Below, one piece after another: positions 27,570 to 35,766 of a stretch of 47,599 nt of DNA; the stretch's first letter is position 1; each line of letters begins with the position of its first letter. The notes under the pieces are model-generated. The model made no database searches. It was given only the letters and a program-made list of their open reading frames with translations, and was not told where the DNA came from. The position numbers were made by a program, and so were the translations under genes. Source of the stretch: Prevotella sp. Its GTDB lineage: Bacteria; Bacteroidota; Bacteroidia; Bacteroidales; Bacteroidaceae. The DNA is taken from contig JAEEVW010000029.1 of assembly GCA_016291085.1 (NCBI GenBank), positions 1 to 47,599 of the forward strand, given 5' to 3'.

Positions 27570-27600
27570 TTGGGAATTCGCAACCTTATTTGTATCTTTG
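27570..27600 (+). promoter_or_regulatory. Promoter of the rubrerythrin gene
   Basis: TTG at 27570-27572 and TATCTTTG at 27593-27600 are 20 bases apart. The -33 element lies only 7 bp from the -33 element of the divergent GH95 promoter. Confidence 0.82.
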
Positions 27601-27645
27601 TGGCGAAAGATCATTTTTTATTCACTAAACAAAGCAAATACAACT

Positions 27646-28185
27646 ATGAAAGAACTGAAAGGAACAAAAACAGAGAAGAACTTGCAGGAAGCTTTTGCAG
27701 GTGAGTCAATGGCTCGTAACAAGTACACCTATTGGGCTTCGAAGGCCAAGAAGGACGGTTATGTACAGATTGCTGCTATCTTTGAGGAGACTGCTGCCAA
27801 CGAGAAGGAACACGCCAAGATGTGGTTCAAACTCTTAGAGGGTGGCATCAAGGACACTGCAGCCAATTTGGAGGCTGCAGCAGGTGGTGAGAACTTCGAG
27901 TGGACGGACATGTATGCCCGTATGGCCCGTGAGGCTCGTGAAGAGGGCTTCGATGAGATTGCTGAGAAGTTCGAGGGTGTTGCAGCTATTGAGAAGGAAC
28001 ACGAAGAGCGTTATCGCAAGCTATTGGATAATGTCCGCAAGGAGCGTGTATTCTCAAAGGACGGCGATGTCATCTGGCAGTGCTCGAACTGTGGCCACAT
28101 CGTGATTGGCAAGCAGGCCCCAGAGGAGTGTCCAGTCTGCAATCATCCCCAGGCTTATTTTCAGGTAAAGGCCGAGAATTACTAA
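27646..28185 (+). CDS. Rubrerythrin
   Basis: This 179-residue non-heme iron peroxidase reduces hydrogen peroxide in anaerobes. The four-helix diiron domain carries two ExxH sites (NEKEHAKMW and EKEHEERYR). A C-terminal rubredoxin-like domain has CSNCGH and CPVCNH. The start at 27646 is chosen because the promoter's -7 element ends at 27600, inside the longer reading frame. The gene is monocistronic, between its own promoter and a strong terminator. Confidence 0.96.
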   Translation: MKELKGTKTEKNLQEAFAGESMARNKYTYWASKAKKDGYVQIAAIFEETAANEKEHAKMWFKLLEGGIKDTAANLEAAAGGENFEWTDMYARMAREAREEGFDEIAEKFEGVAAIEKEHEERYRKLLDNVRKERVFSKDGDVIWQCSNCGHIVIGKQAPEECPVCNHPQAYFQVKAENY

Positions 28186-28197
28186 GCTGACAATAAA

Positions 28198-28241
28198 AAA
28201 GAACGGGGGTTCCACATGCTATGATGGGACCCCCGTTCTTT
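28198..28241 (+). terminator. Bidirectional terminator between the rubrerythrin and FucP-like genes
   Basis: AAAGAACGGGGGT (28198-28210) pairs perfectly over 13 bp with ACCCCCGTTCTTT (28229-28241). A-rich sequence lies on the left and T-rich sequence on the right, so it serves both convergent genes. Confidence 0.93.
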
Positions 28242-28253
28242 ATTTGGTCTTGC

Positions 28254-29567
28254 TTAACGGGTTCGCTGATAGGTGCGATAGCCGTAAACGATGATGACAA
28301 GGAAGCACAGCAGGGGCAGGATGAACGAAAAGTTGACTGCCGGCATACCGAATACCTCGTGCTGGTCGATGATTTTTGCCTGTAACGGGGGCAGTACGCT
28401 ACCACCGAGGATGGCCATAATCAGTCCGGCAGCACCAAACTTGGCATCGTCGCCCAAGCCTTGCAGGGCAATGCCGTAGATGGTGGGGAACATCAGCGAC
28501 ATACAGGCCGAGATAGCCACCAGGCAATAGAGTCCCAAACGCCCGTCGATGAAGATGACACCACAGGTGAGCAAGGCACCAACCATAGCGAGGACACCCA
28601 ACAGCGTTCCTGCATTGATATACTTGAGGAAGTAGGTACAGATGAATCGGCTTGAAACAAAGATGACCATTGCAATGATGTTGTATGTCTGTGACATCAC
28701 TTCAGCCTCTTGTTCGCTCATACCCTCGTTCATCAATACGCGTGTGCCATACTGAATAATAAAGGTCCAGCACATAATCTGTACACCCACATAGAAGAAC
28801 TGGGCAATGACTCCCTCACGATAGTAGTCAATGCGGCAGATACGCTTCAGGGTGGCCAAGGGGTGAACATCGTGGTTCTTGTCGGCATTATGAGGCATCT
28901 TGGTGAAATAGATGACCAGGAACATCAGTGCAATAACGGCTCCGATGGCCAGATAGGGTGCTATCAGTACGCTGAGGTCAGAGTCGCGCATGGCGGCAAA
29001 TTCTATGTCAGAGAGCAGTGCGCGCTCTTCGGTAGAAGCAGGGTTCAGTTTGGCTTGGATAAAGTTCATAGCCACATACATGCCACACAGCGAACCCATG
29101 GGATTGAAGCATTGAGCCATGTTCAGACGGCGCGTGGCTGTTTCTTCAGTACCCATCGACAGAATATACGGATTACACGATGTCTCGAGGAATGATAGTC
29201 CACAAGTCAAGATGAAATAGGCTACCAGGAAGGGATAGTACATGCCTGTCCATGAAGCGGGCAGAAATAGTAGGGCACCTACTGCATAGAGTCCCAGACC
29301 CATCAGCACGCCAGCTTTATAGGAATACTTGCGGATGAACATGGCTGCAGGGAAAGCCATTGCGAAATAGCCGCCATAGAAGGCTACCTGTACCAAGGCA
29401 CCATCCGTAACGCTCATGCGGAAAATCTTGGAGAAGGCTTTCACCATGGGGTTGGTAATATCGTTGGCAAAGCCCCATAGGGCAAAACACGATGTAACAA
29501 GAATAAATGGTATGAGGTAGCTCACACCGTCACGGGAAATGATTGAATCTTTTTTCTGTTGGTCCAT
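28254..29567 (-). CDS. Sugar MFS transporter, FucP family (L-fucose:proton symporter-like)
   Basis: This 437-residue inner-membrane protein has about twelve predicted helices. The opening YLIPFILVTSCFALWGFANDITNPMV and the segment LSFLETSCNPYI are characteristic of FucP-type permeases (the 'GFxND', 'ETxxNPY' and NMAQCFNPMG blocks). The family imports L-fucose, glucose or galactose with protons. The neighbouring GH95 fucosidase favours fucose or L-galactose, but no fucose isomerase or kinase genes are in the window. It is a single gene with its own promoter. Confidence 0.88.
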   Translation of the reverse strand: MDQQKKDSIISRDGVSYLIPFILVTSCFALWGFANDITNPMVKAFSKIFRMSVTDGALVQVAFYGGYFAMAFPAAMFIRKYSYKAGVLMGLGLYAVGALLFLPASWTGMYYPFLVAYFILTCGLSFLETSCNPYILSMGTEETATRRLNMAQCFNPMGSLCGMYVAMNFIQAKLNPASTEERALLSDIEFAAMRDSDLSVLIAPYLAIGAVIALMFLVIYFTKMPHNADKNHDVHPLATLKRICRIDYYREGVIAQFFYVGVQIMCWTFIIQYGTRVLMNEGMSEQEAEVMSQTYNIIAMVIFVSSRFICTYFLKYINAGTLLGVLAMVGALLTCGVIFIDGRLGLYCLVAISACMSLMFPTIYGIALQGLGDDAKFGAAGLIMAILGGSVLPPLQAKIIDQHEVFGMPAVNFSFILPLLCFLVIIVYGYRTYQRTR

Positions 29568-29595
29568 TATTGTTGGGTTTATTTAGTAGTGGCTG

Positions 29596-29635
29596 CAAAG
29601 GTAGTGCAAATCTCGCGAAAATCAAAAAGATTTGC
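29596..29635 (-). promoter_or_regulatory. Promoter and possible operator of the FucP-like gene
   Basis: On the minus strand, TTG (29625-29623) precedes TACCTTTG (29603-29596) with a 19-base spacer. GCAAATC (29606-29612) and GATTTGC (29629-29635) form an inverted repeat around the -33 element and could bind a sugar-responsive regulator. The operator role is inferred. Confidence 0.65.
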
Positions 29636-29731
29636 GAATTATTTTACCTTATATCTTAAAGAATGTTAGTTGTGAGGACATCAAATAACGCTGTTCGTCG
29701 TTAAAACAAAATGATAACTCAAAAAAGAAAA

Positions 29732-31468
29732 ATGAAAAGAATATTATTTGTATTGGCTGTGCTGACAATGACTTTGTCAGCCAGCGCTCAGTATCCTGAC
29801 ATGACCAGTGAGGCCAAACATTACATTGAACAACAAAAGAAACTGTGGCAGGAACATAGCGATTCCGCATGGGCCGTCGCATTTCCCATAGTGGTGGAAG
29901 AGGCAAAGGCCGGGCGCCCTTATGTGCCCTGGGCCAGCATGCCCTACGATCTGCGTCAGGCTAAGATTCCTGCTTTCCCTGGTGCCGAGGGCGGTGGTAT
30001 GTATACCTTTGGCGGCCGTGGAGGTAAAGTGTTGACAGTCACGAACTTAAACGACGATGGACCTGGCTCGTTCCGTTGGGCCTGCGAACAGGGTGGAGCA
30101 CGCATTGTGGTGTTCAATATCAGCGGTATTATCCGCCTGAAGTCACCTATTTATGTTCGTGCACCCTATATCACCATTGCCGGACAGACGGCTCCTGGCA
30201 TGGGAGTGATTATCGCTGGTGAGTCGTTCCAGGTGGACACACACGACGTCATTGTGCGTCACATGCGTTTCCGCCGTGGCGAGACGCAGGTAACCTATCG
30301 CGAGGACTCCTTTGGCGGTAATCCTGTGGGTAATATCATGATTGACCATTGTTCGTGTGAGTGGGGACTCGATGAAAACATCTCGTTCTATCGTCACATG
30401 TTCGACCTGAACGACGGCAAACCCAAGCGTAAGACGCCTACCGTTAACGTGACTATCCAGAACACCATCTCGGCTAAGGCGCTTGACACGTGGAATCATG
30501 CTTTTGGTTCTACCATCGGTGGTGAGAATACCACCTTTATGCGTAACCTTTGGGCTGACAATACAGGACGTAACCCGTCTGTCGGCTGGGCTGGAGTCTT
30601 CAACTTCATCAACAATGTTGTCTACAACTGGGTACACCGCACGGCTGACGGTGGTGAGTTTAAGTCGATGTTCAACTTCATCAACAACTACTATAAGCCG
30701 GGTCCTCTGACTCCAAAGGAAAGTCTTGTAGGTCACCGCATCATCAAGGCCGAGAGCCGTTCAGAGGGATTGTTCCCCTTCAAGCAGTTCGGACGTGTCT
30801 ATGCCAACGGCAACATCATGGAAGGCTATCCTGAGATTACAAAGGATAACTGGAAGGGTGGTATTCAGATAGATGACCATAATGCGGAAATCGATGAAAC
30901 GGTATTGGCGCTGATGCGCTCTGACGAACCGTTTAATATGCCTTACGTTTCTATTATGGATACAAGAGGAGCTTACCAGTGGGTGTTGAACTACGCTGGA
31001 GCAACCATCCCGTGCCGTGATATCGTTGACCAGCGCATCTGCGAGGAGGTTCGCACTGGCAAGGCTTACTACGTCGAGGATTATGAGAAGAAGGTTAAGG
31101 ACAACCCCTACGGTGATATGTGGGGACTGCACAAGCGTTCCCAGAATGAGGAGGGATTCTTTAAATATCGCAGATTGCCTAAAGACAGCTACAAGGATGG
31201 TATCATTACCGACCCGCGTCAGATGGGCGGATATCCCGAATACGGTGACTGGAAACCCTGGAAGGACAGCGATGGCGATGGTATGCCCGACGAGTGGGAG
31301 ACGGAAAATGGACTGAACCCCAATGACCCGTCTGATGCTAACAAGGACTGCACGGGTGACGGATATACCAACATCGAGAAGTACATCAATGACATTCCGA
31401 CTAACGTTAAGGTTGACTGGACTGACTTAAAGAATAATCACGATACGTTGGTAAAGCGAATCAATTAA
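29732..31468 (+). CDS. Polysaccharide lyase family 1 protein (pectate lyase)
   Basis: This 578-residue secreted protein has the signal peptide MKRILFVLAVLTMTLSASAQ; an upstream ATG at 29711 would add seven charged residues. The right-handed beta-helix begins at FPGAEGGGMYTFGGRGGKVL. It includes VRHMRFRRGE and IMIDHCSCEWGLDE, the typical PL1 'DHCS' region. A C-terminal calcium-binding segment, DSDGDGMPDEWE... NKDCTGDGYTNIEKY, resembles thrombospondin type-3 or EF-hand loops. PL1 enzymes cleave polygalacturonate by beta-elimination. It starts the second pectin block and is followed 9 nt later by a DUF3826 gene, a usual partner in pectin loci. Confidence 0.9.
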   Translation: MKRILFVLAVLTMTLSASAQYPDMTSEAKHYIEQQKKLWQEHSDSAWAVAFPIVVEEAKAGRPYVPWASMPYDLRQAKIPAFPGAEGGGMYTFGGRGGKVLTVTNLNDDGPGSFRWACEQGGARIVVFNISGIIRLKSPIYVRAPYITIAGQTAPGMGVIIAGESFQVDTHDVIVRHMRFRRGETQVTYREDSFGGNPVGNIMIDHCSCEWGLDENISFYRHMFDLNDGKPKRKTPTVNVTIQNTISAKALDTWNHAFGSTIGGENTTFMRNLWADNTGRNPSVGWAGVFNFINNVVYNWVHRTADGGEFKSMFNFINNYYKPGPLTPKESLVGHRIIKAESRSEGLFPFKQFGRVYANGNIMEGYPEITKDNWKGGIQIDDHNAEIDETVLALMRSDEPFNMPYVSIMDTRGAYQWVLNYAGATIPCRDIVDQRICEEVRTGKAYYVEDYEKKVKDNPYGDMWGLHKRSQNEEGFFKYRRLPKDSYKDGIITDPRQMGGYPEYGDWKPWKDSDGDGMPDEWETENGLNPNDPSDANKDCTGDGYTNIEKYINDIPTNVKVDWTDLKNNHDTLVKRIN

Positions 31469-31477
31469 GCAACGCTT

Positions 31478-32086
31478 ATGAAAAGAATACTAGGGATACT
31501 AGTCGGACTAGTCATACTAGTTTCACTAGATGCTGGTGCCCAAAATGTGGCCCTCAAAACTGAAGGCCAGGATTCGGCTTACGTAGAGACCATCAAAGGT
31601 CGTGCACAGAAAATCGTTGACGGATTGGACTTGACGGATGCCCAGAAAGCCGAGAACGTGCGTAACATCATTGCCAACCGATATTTCCTGCTCAACGATA
31701 TCCACGCCAAGTACGACAAGAGTCAACAGGATGCGCGTGATGCAGAACTCTATAAGCACCATTTTGAGTTGGCATCTGCTTTGGCACTCTATCTGACTGA
31801 AGAACAGATAGATGCCGTGAAGGATGGTATGACTTTCGGACGCCTGAAGCGCGACTATCAGGCTACACAGGACATGATACCTACGCTTTCTGAATACGAG
31901 AAAAAGCAGGTACTTATCTGGCTCCGTGAAGCTCGCGAATATGCAATGGATGCTGCCGATTCCAAGGGCAAGCACTTCTGGTTCGACAAGTATCGTGGCC
32001 GCACTAACAACTGGCTCTCTGCTCGCGGTTACGACCTGAAGAAGGAACGTGACGCATGGATGAAGAGAGTAAAAAGTGATAAGTGA
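31478..32086 (+). CDS. DUF3826 family secreted protein
   Basis: This 202-residue protein is predicted to be periplasmic and mainly helical after its signal peptide. It matches the DUF3826 family, which is found with pectin-degradation genes and has no function known to me. The hydrophobic core of the signal peptide (ILGILVGLVILVSLDAG) is encoded by five 9-bp ACTAGTNNN units. The last codons and the TGA stop lie inside the heptad tract that starts at 32076, so both ends of the gene carry short-period repeats. Confidence 0.85.
   Translation: MKRILGILVGLVILVSLDAGAQNVALKTEGQDSAYVETIKGRAQKIVDGLDLTDAQKAENVRNIIANRYFLLNDIHAKYDKSQQDARDAELYKHHFELASALALYLTEEQIDAVKDGMTFGRLKRDYQATQDMIPTLSEYEKKQVLIWLREAREYAMDAADSKGKHFWFDKYRGRTNNWLSARGYDLKKERDAWMKRVKSDK
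31489..31533 (+). repeat. Nine-bp array (ACTAGTNNN)x5 encoding a signal peptide
   Basis: The units ACTAGGGAT, ACTAGTCGG, ACTAGTCAT, ACTAGTTTC and ACTAGATGC are translated as the hydrophobic part of the DUF3826 signal peptide. They share core and period with 22410-22463 in the GH2 gene. Confidence 0.88.
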
Positions 32087-32129
32087 TAAACGATAAGTGA
32101 TAAATGATAAACGATAAGTGATAAGTATC
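32076..32129 (+). repeat. Left heptad arm (GTGATAA)x7 of the four-helix-bundle cassette
   Basis: Seven units (GTGATAA and its variants ACGATAA and ATGATAA) run from 32076 to 32124, followed by GTATC. The inner end GTGATAAGTATC is the exact reverse complement of GATACTTATCAC at 32509-32520. The tract overlaps the DUF3826 stop and ends just before the start codon at 32131. Confidence 0.93.
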
Positions 32130-32130
32130 T

Positions 32131-32490
32131 ATGAGGGGCGTGTTGGAAGAAAAGAGCTTCAATTTTGCAATTCGTGTTGTAAAATTAAATAGGTATCTTA
32201 CTGAAATAAAACATGAATATGTTATATCTAAACAGTTATTAAGATCAGGTACTTCAATTGGAGCCAATATTTCAGAAGTACAGTTTGCCCAATCGAAAAG
32301 TGATTTTGGCACAAAGATGCATATCTCACTCAAAGAAGCTAATGAAACCAGGTATTGGGTTCGTCTTTTGACAGCAACAGATTATCTGACAAAAGATGAA
32401 TCTGAAAGCCTAATCTCTGATTGTAATGAATTGATATCCCTTCTCTCATCTACTTGTAAAACCGTATTACCAAGGACACATGAAGAATAA
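32131..32490 (+). CDS. Four-helix-bundle protein (23S rRNA intervening-sequence/S23 family)
   Basis: This 119-residue protein matches the four-helix-bundle (IVP, S23) family, which includes the proteins encoded in 23S rRNA intervening sequences and the Avd proteins of diversity-generating retroelements. Helices are marked by FNFAIRVVKLNRYLTEI, the conserved SKQLLRSGTSIGANISEVQFAQSKSDF and HISLKEANETRYWVRLL. The molecular role of free-standing copies is unknown. The gene is AT-richer than its neighbours, interrupts a pectin locus, and lies between inverted heptad arms (32076-32129 and 32509-32541). Its stop overlaps the start of the next gene by 11 nt. This looks like an inserted cassette. Confidence 0.9.
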   Translation: MRGVLEEKSFNFAIRVVKLNRYLTEIKHEYVISKQLLRSGTSIGANISEVQFAQSKSDFGTKMHISLKEANETRYWVRLLTATDYLTKDESESLISDCNELISLLSSTCKTVLPRTHEE

Positions 32491-35400
32491 TATCTCAGTT
32501 ATCTTAACGATACTTATCACTTATCACTTATCACTTATCACTTCATCGGCACAGCCGATGGATTATTCCTATTGTGGTTACCATCGTTCAGAAATTCCCA
32601 TTCCATCGGCAAATGTCGTGGTGTATGTAGAACCTGTGGCTGGCGATAATTCAGCCATGATTCAAGGAGCCATTGATTACCTGAGCATGCAGAAACCTGA
32701 CCGTCAGACGGGCTTGCGAGGGGCTGTCCTGTTGGCTGAAGGAACCTATGAATTGAACGAACCCCTGCGTATCCGTACCAGTGGTATCGTTCTGCGAGGC
32801 AGTGGTCGCGACAAAACCATTCTCCGCAAACAGGGCTACGATCGTGGTGCGCTCCTATATATAGAAGGTACGCACGACATACTCGCTAAGGACACGTTCA
32901 CCGTGTCCGACACCAAGGCAGGCTCCCTCCACTTATCACTTATCACTGATCACTCATCACTTATCACTGATCACTTATCACTTATCACTTCCCATGACCG
33001 AGTCATGATTTGCCGTCCTTCCACCCAAGAATGGATTGATTACCTTGGCTGTTCTTCCTTTGGCGGAGGCAAGCGTATGGGCTATTGGGCTTGGCATCCT
33101 GGCGATATCGATCTTCGATGGAATCGACGTGTTTCTGCAATAAACGGCACGGGAATCACTCTTGATGCCCCCATTACCTGTAGCATTGACGCACGTTGGG
33201 GTGGGGCAAAAGCCATTGTCTATGAACATCGTGGACTCATTCAGGAGTGTGGTGTTGAGAACCTGACGCTGGAATCCGATTACGACCATTCCCGCTCGAT
33301 GGACGAAGACCATTGTTGGGATGGTGTCTATGTGGCTGATGCCGAGGATTGCTGGGTGCGCATGGTGAACTTCCGTCATTTTGCAGGTTCGGCAGTGGTT
33401 ATCCAAAAATCAGCACAGCAGATTACCGTCGAGGACTGCCAGTCACTGGAGCCTGTTTCTGAGATAGGTGGTTTTCGTCGTCGCACATTCTTGACTCTCG
33501 GTGAAATGGTGCTTTTTCAGCGTTGCTACTCTGAACATGGCATCAACGACTTTGCTGTAGGTCATACGGCCCCTGGTCCTAATGCCTTTGTACAGTGTGA
33601 GAGTTTCGAGAGTTTTGGTCCAAGTGGTGCCATTTCGTCGTGGGCGCCAGGCATCTTGTTCGATATCGTGAATATCGATGGCAATGACATTGTTTTCAAG
33701 AATTGGGAACTGCAAAAGTTCGGTGCAGGCTGGAGCACAGCCAACAGCACCATGTGGCAGAGTACGGCTTCGGGTCTGTTCTGCTATTCGCCGGACTCTC
33801 TGAATCGCAACATCTCGCATGGCTGTTGGGGACAGATACAAGGGAATGGTGATTATTCTGAAATGAATGAACACGTCAAGCCGTATTCGCTCTTTGCTTC
33901 TCAATTGGAGAAACGATTGGGACATGATGTCAATGCCCAGTGTCGTGTGCTGGAGCGCAATACGAATGCCAGCAGTTCGCCAACCATCGAGGAGGCCATT
34001 CAATTGGCGGAAGAGGCGATGAAACCGCGCATTTCTATGCAAATGTGGATTGATTCAGCTGTCTTTACGGGCGATATTTCGAAAGGAAAATTGAAGGCTT
34101 TTGTTTATAAGGAAACTCCCAATCGCGACTTTCGCACCTATCATTATGCCATTCAGAATGGTTGGCTGACGCTGAATAAGGCCGTTCTGGTGGGAGGAAA
34201 GCACCAGACGCCTTGGTGGAACGGACGCACGACGGATGCTTCTATGGCAAAGGCGAAGTATGCCTTGACGCGCTTCGTTCCTGGGCAGGAAATGACTGGC
34301 GGCACGGATCGCGTTGACTCTGTCGTGGCCCAGATGCAGCGAGAACATACTTTGCTGTTCAGTCAGAATTATGGTCTTTGGACAGATCGCCGTCGCGACG
34401 ACCATGAGCGCATCCGCCGTAAAGATGGTGATGCTTGGGCTCCTTTCTTCGAACAGCCCTTCGCCCGCACAGGTCGTGCTCAAGGCGGTTCTTTGACTAA
34501 AGATCAAAGTGTGGCGTTGCAATATTCCGCCTTGGCCTGGGATGGTATGTCGAAATACGACCTCACCACACTCAACAAATGGTACTTCTACCGCCTGCAG
34601 CAGTTTGCAAAAAAGACCGAATCCATCGGCATGCTGCTGAAAAACCAGCACTATTTCCAGCACAATATTCTTGAGGCTGGTGCCCATTGGGTTGACTGTC
34701 CGTGGCGCACAGCCAACAACGTGAATAATACGCCTTTCCTGGAGCCTGTCAACTTTACGGGTGATAAGCGCATCTTTACGGCTAACTTGTTCTATGACGT
34801 GACGAATCCCACCATGCGTGAATTGCATCGTCAGTATATCCGTCAGTCGTTGGATGCCTTCAAGGGTCAACCGAATGTGATTCATTCCATTGGCGAGGAG
34901 TTTACGGGTCCTCTGCATTTCGTACAGTTCTGGTTGGACGTCATTGCTGAGTGGGAATTGGAAAATGGCCAGGTACTGGTTGACTTGGCAGTAAACAAAG
35001 ACGTGCAGGATGCCATTCTGAACGACCCTGTTCGCTCAAAAATCGTCGATATCATCGACATCGAGCAGTGGTTCTATCACGATAAGGGGGAGTATGCCCC
35101 AGAGGGTGGCGTGAATATGGCTCCGCGTCAGTATGCCCGAAAGATTCGTGCGGGTGGCGCTCGTTTCGAGGATGTCTATCGTGCTGTCAGCGAATATCGT
35201 CAGCAGTATCCTGACAAGGCCGTTGTCTATTCCGCTCAGAAGCATCCTGAAATGTGCTGGGCTTCGCTGATGGCTGGCGGTTCCTGTGCTGCCATACCTG
35301 TCAAGGATAATGCTTTCCTCGAGGAATTATCGTTGATGACGCCCCACGCATCAAATCAGACAGGTGTTTATTCACTCGAAGGTCCCAACGGCTTCCTTGT

Positions 35401-35554
35401 TTACAGCGATACCGATTATACGCTTGATTTGACCCCCGGCAAGTATATGCTCTACCAGATTGACGCTAAGACAGGTACCATCCGCTACCTGCGTGATGTC
35501 TCGGGTCGCGTCCAACTCTCCAACCAGTCCGTTTGGTGGCTCAAAAGGAAATAG
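32480..35554 (+). CDS. Large secreted beta-helix protein with C-terminal DUF6298-like domain
   Basis: This 1024-residue protein belongs to the pectin block. Residues about 50-430 form a right-handed beta-helix of the pectate-lyase superfamily type (GAIDYLSMQKPD, IVLRGSGRDKTILRK, VENLTLESDYDH). Residues about 620-1000 look like a TIM-barrel enzyme domain (ALAWDGMSKYDLTTLNKWYF, VNFTGDKRIFTANLFYDV, HSIGEEFTGPLHF), which I assign tentatively to DUF6298. The signal peptide is unusual: its core ITYHLSLITSS is encoded by the right heptad arm at 32509-32541. A second array of eight heptads (32933-32988, residues 152-170) is translated in frame inside the beta-helix domain. The substrate is not known, but the neighbours point to rhamnogalacturonan or other pectin. 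Confidence 0.8.
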   Translation: MKNNISVILTILITYHLSLITSSAQPMDYSYCGYHRSEIPIPSANVVVYVEPVAGDNSAMIQGAIDYLSMQKPDRQTGLRGAVLLAEGTYELNEPLRIRTSGIVLRGSGRDKTILRKQGYDRGALLYIEGTHDILAKDTFTVSDTKAGSLHLSLITDHSSLITDHLSLITSHDRVMICRPSTQEWIDYLGCSSFGGGKRMGYWAWHPGDIDLRWNRRVSAINGTGITLDAPITCSIDARWGGAKAIVYEHRGLIQECGVENLTLESDYDHSRSMDEDHCWDGVYVADAEDCWVRMVNFRHFAGSAVVIQKSAQQITVEDCQSLEPVSEIGGFRRRTFLTLGEMVLFQRCYSEHGINDFAVGHTAPGPNAFVQCESFESFGPSGAISSWAPGILFDIVNIDGNDIVFKNWELQKFGAGWSTANSTMWQSTASGLFCYSPDSLNRNISHGCWGQIQGNGDYSEMNEHVKPYSLFASQLEKRLGHDVNAQCRVLERNTNASSSPTIEEAIQLAEEAMKPRISMQMWIDSAVFTGDISKGKLKAFVYKETPNRDFRTYHYAIQNGWLTLNKAVLVGGKHQTPWWNGRTTDASMAKAKYALTRFVPGQEMTGGTDRVDSVVAQMQREHTLLFSQNYGLWTDRRRDDHERIRRKDGDAWAPFFEQPFARTGRAQGGSLTKDQSVALQYSALAWDGMSKYDLTTLNKWYFYRLQQFAKKTESIGMLLKNQHYFQHNILEAGAHWVDCPWRTANNVNNTPFLEPVNFTGDKRIFTANLFYDVTNPTMRELHRQYIRQSLDAFKGQPNVIHSIGEEFTGPLHFVQFWLDVIAEWELENGQVLVDLAVNKDVQDAILNDPVRSKIVDIIDIEQWFYHDKGEYAPEGGVNMAPRQYARKIRAGGARFEDVYRAVSEYRQQYPDKAVVYSAQKHPEMCWASLMAGGSCAAIPVKDNAFLEELSLMTPHASNQTGVYSLEGPNGFLVYSDTDYTLDLTPGKYMLYQIDAKTGTIRYLRDVSGRVQLSNQSVWWLKRK
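32509..32541 (+). repeat. Right heptad arm (TTATCAC)x4 of the four-helix-bundle cassette
   Basis: GATACTTATCAC is followed by three more TTATCAC units. It is the inverse of the arm at 32097-32129 with a few mismatches and is read as the hydrophobic core of the downstream signal peptide. Confidence 0.92.
32933..32988 (+). repeat. In-frame heptad array (TTATCAC)x8 inside the beta-helix gene
   Basis: The eight units are TTATCAC, TGATCAC or TCATCAC. In this orientation the array has no stop codon in any frame and always reads as a rotation of LSLITYH. The opposite orientation would contain TGA and TAA. Confidence 0.92.
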
Positions 35555-35619
35555 GTGTCGCAGGGACTGAGAGCTGTTGTCGCAGGGACTGAGAGCCGTT
35601 GTAGCAGGGACTGAGAAGC
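35554..35619 (+). repeat. Three 22-bp units after the DUF6298-like gene
   Basis: CAGGGACTGAGA recurs at 35561, 35583 and 35605, exactly 22 bp apart. The array starts at the last base of the preceding stop codon. Confidence 0.92.
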
Positions 35620-35627
35620 CTTCTCGC

Positions 35628-35693
35628 AACCGTTCGCGTTAGCCCAAACAACCGTTCTCGTTAGCCCAAACGACCGTTCGCGTATACGCAAAA
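35628..35693 (+). repeat. Second set of three 22-bp units
   Basis: ACCGTTC(G/T)CGT recurs with a 22-bp step in units starting at 35628, 35650 and 35672. The sequence is unrelated to the previous array, but the period and copy number are the same. Confidence 0.92.
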
Positions 35694-35716
35694 GCTATCA
35701 CCGGTTTTTTCAGGGG

Positions 35717-35760
35717 GGGGCACTGTTGGGGCACTGTTGGGGCGGGGTTGGGGCACTCTT
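35717..35760 (+). repeat. Four 11-bp units (GGGGCACTGTT)
   Basis: GGGGCACTGTT, GGGGCACTGTT, GGGGCGGGGTT and GGGGCACTCTT follow directly. The period is half of the 22-bp arrays just upstream. Confidence 0.92.
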
Positions 35761-35766
35761 TTTAGC

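Noticed and set aside
35554..35693. Possible short CRISPR array
   Set aside because: The 22-bp units follow directly with no spacers, two unrelated unit types are adjacent, and no cas genes are in the window.
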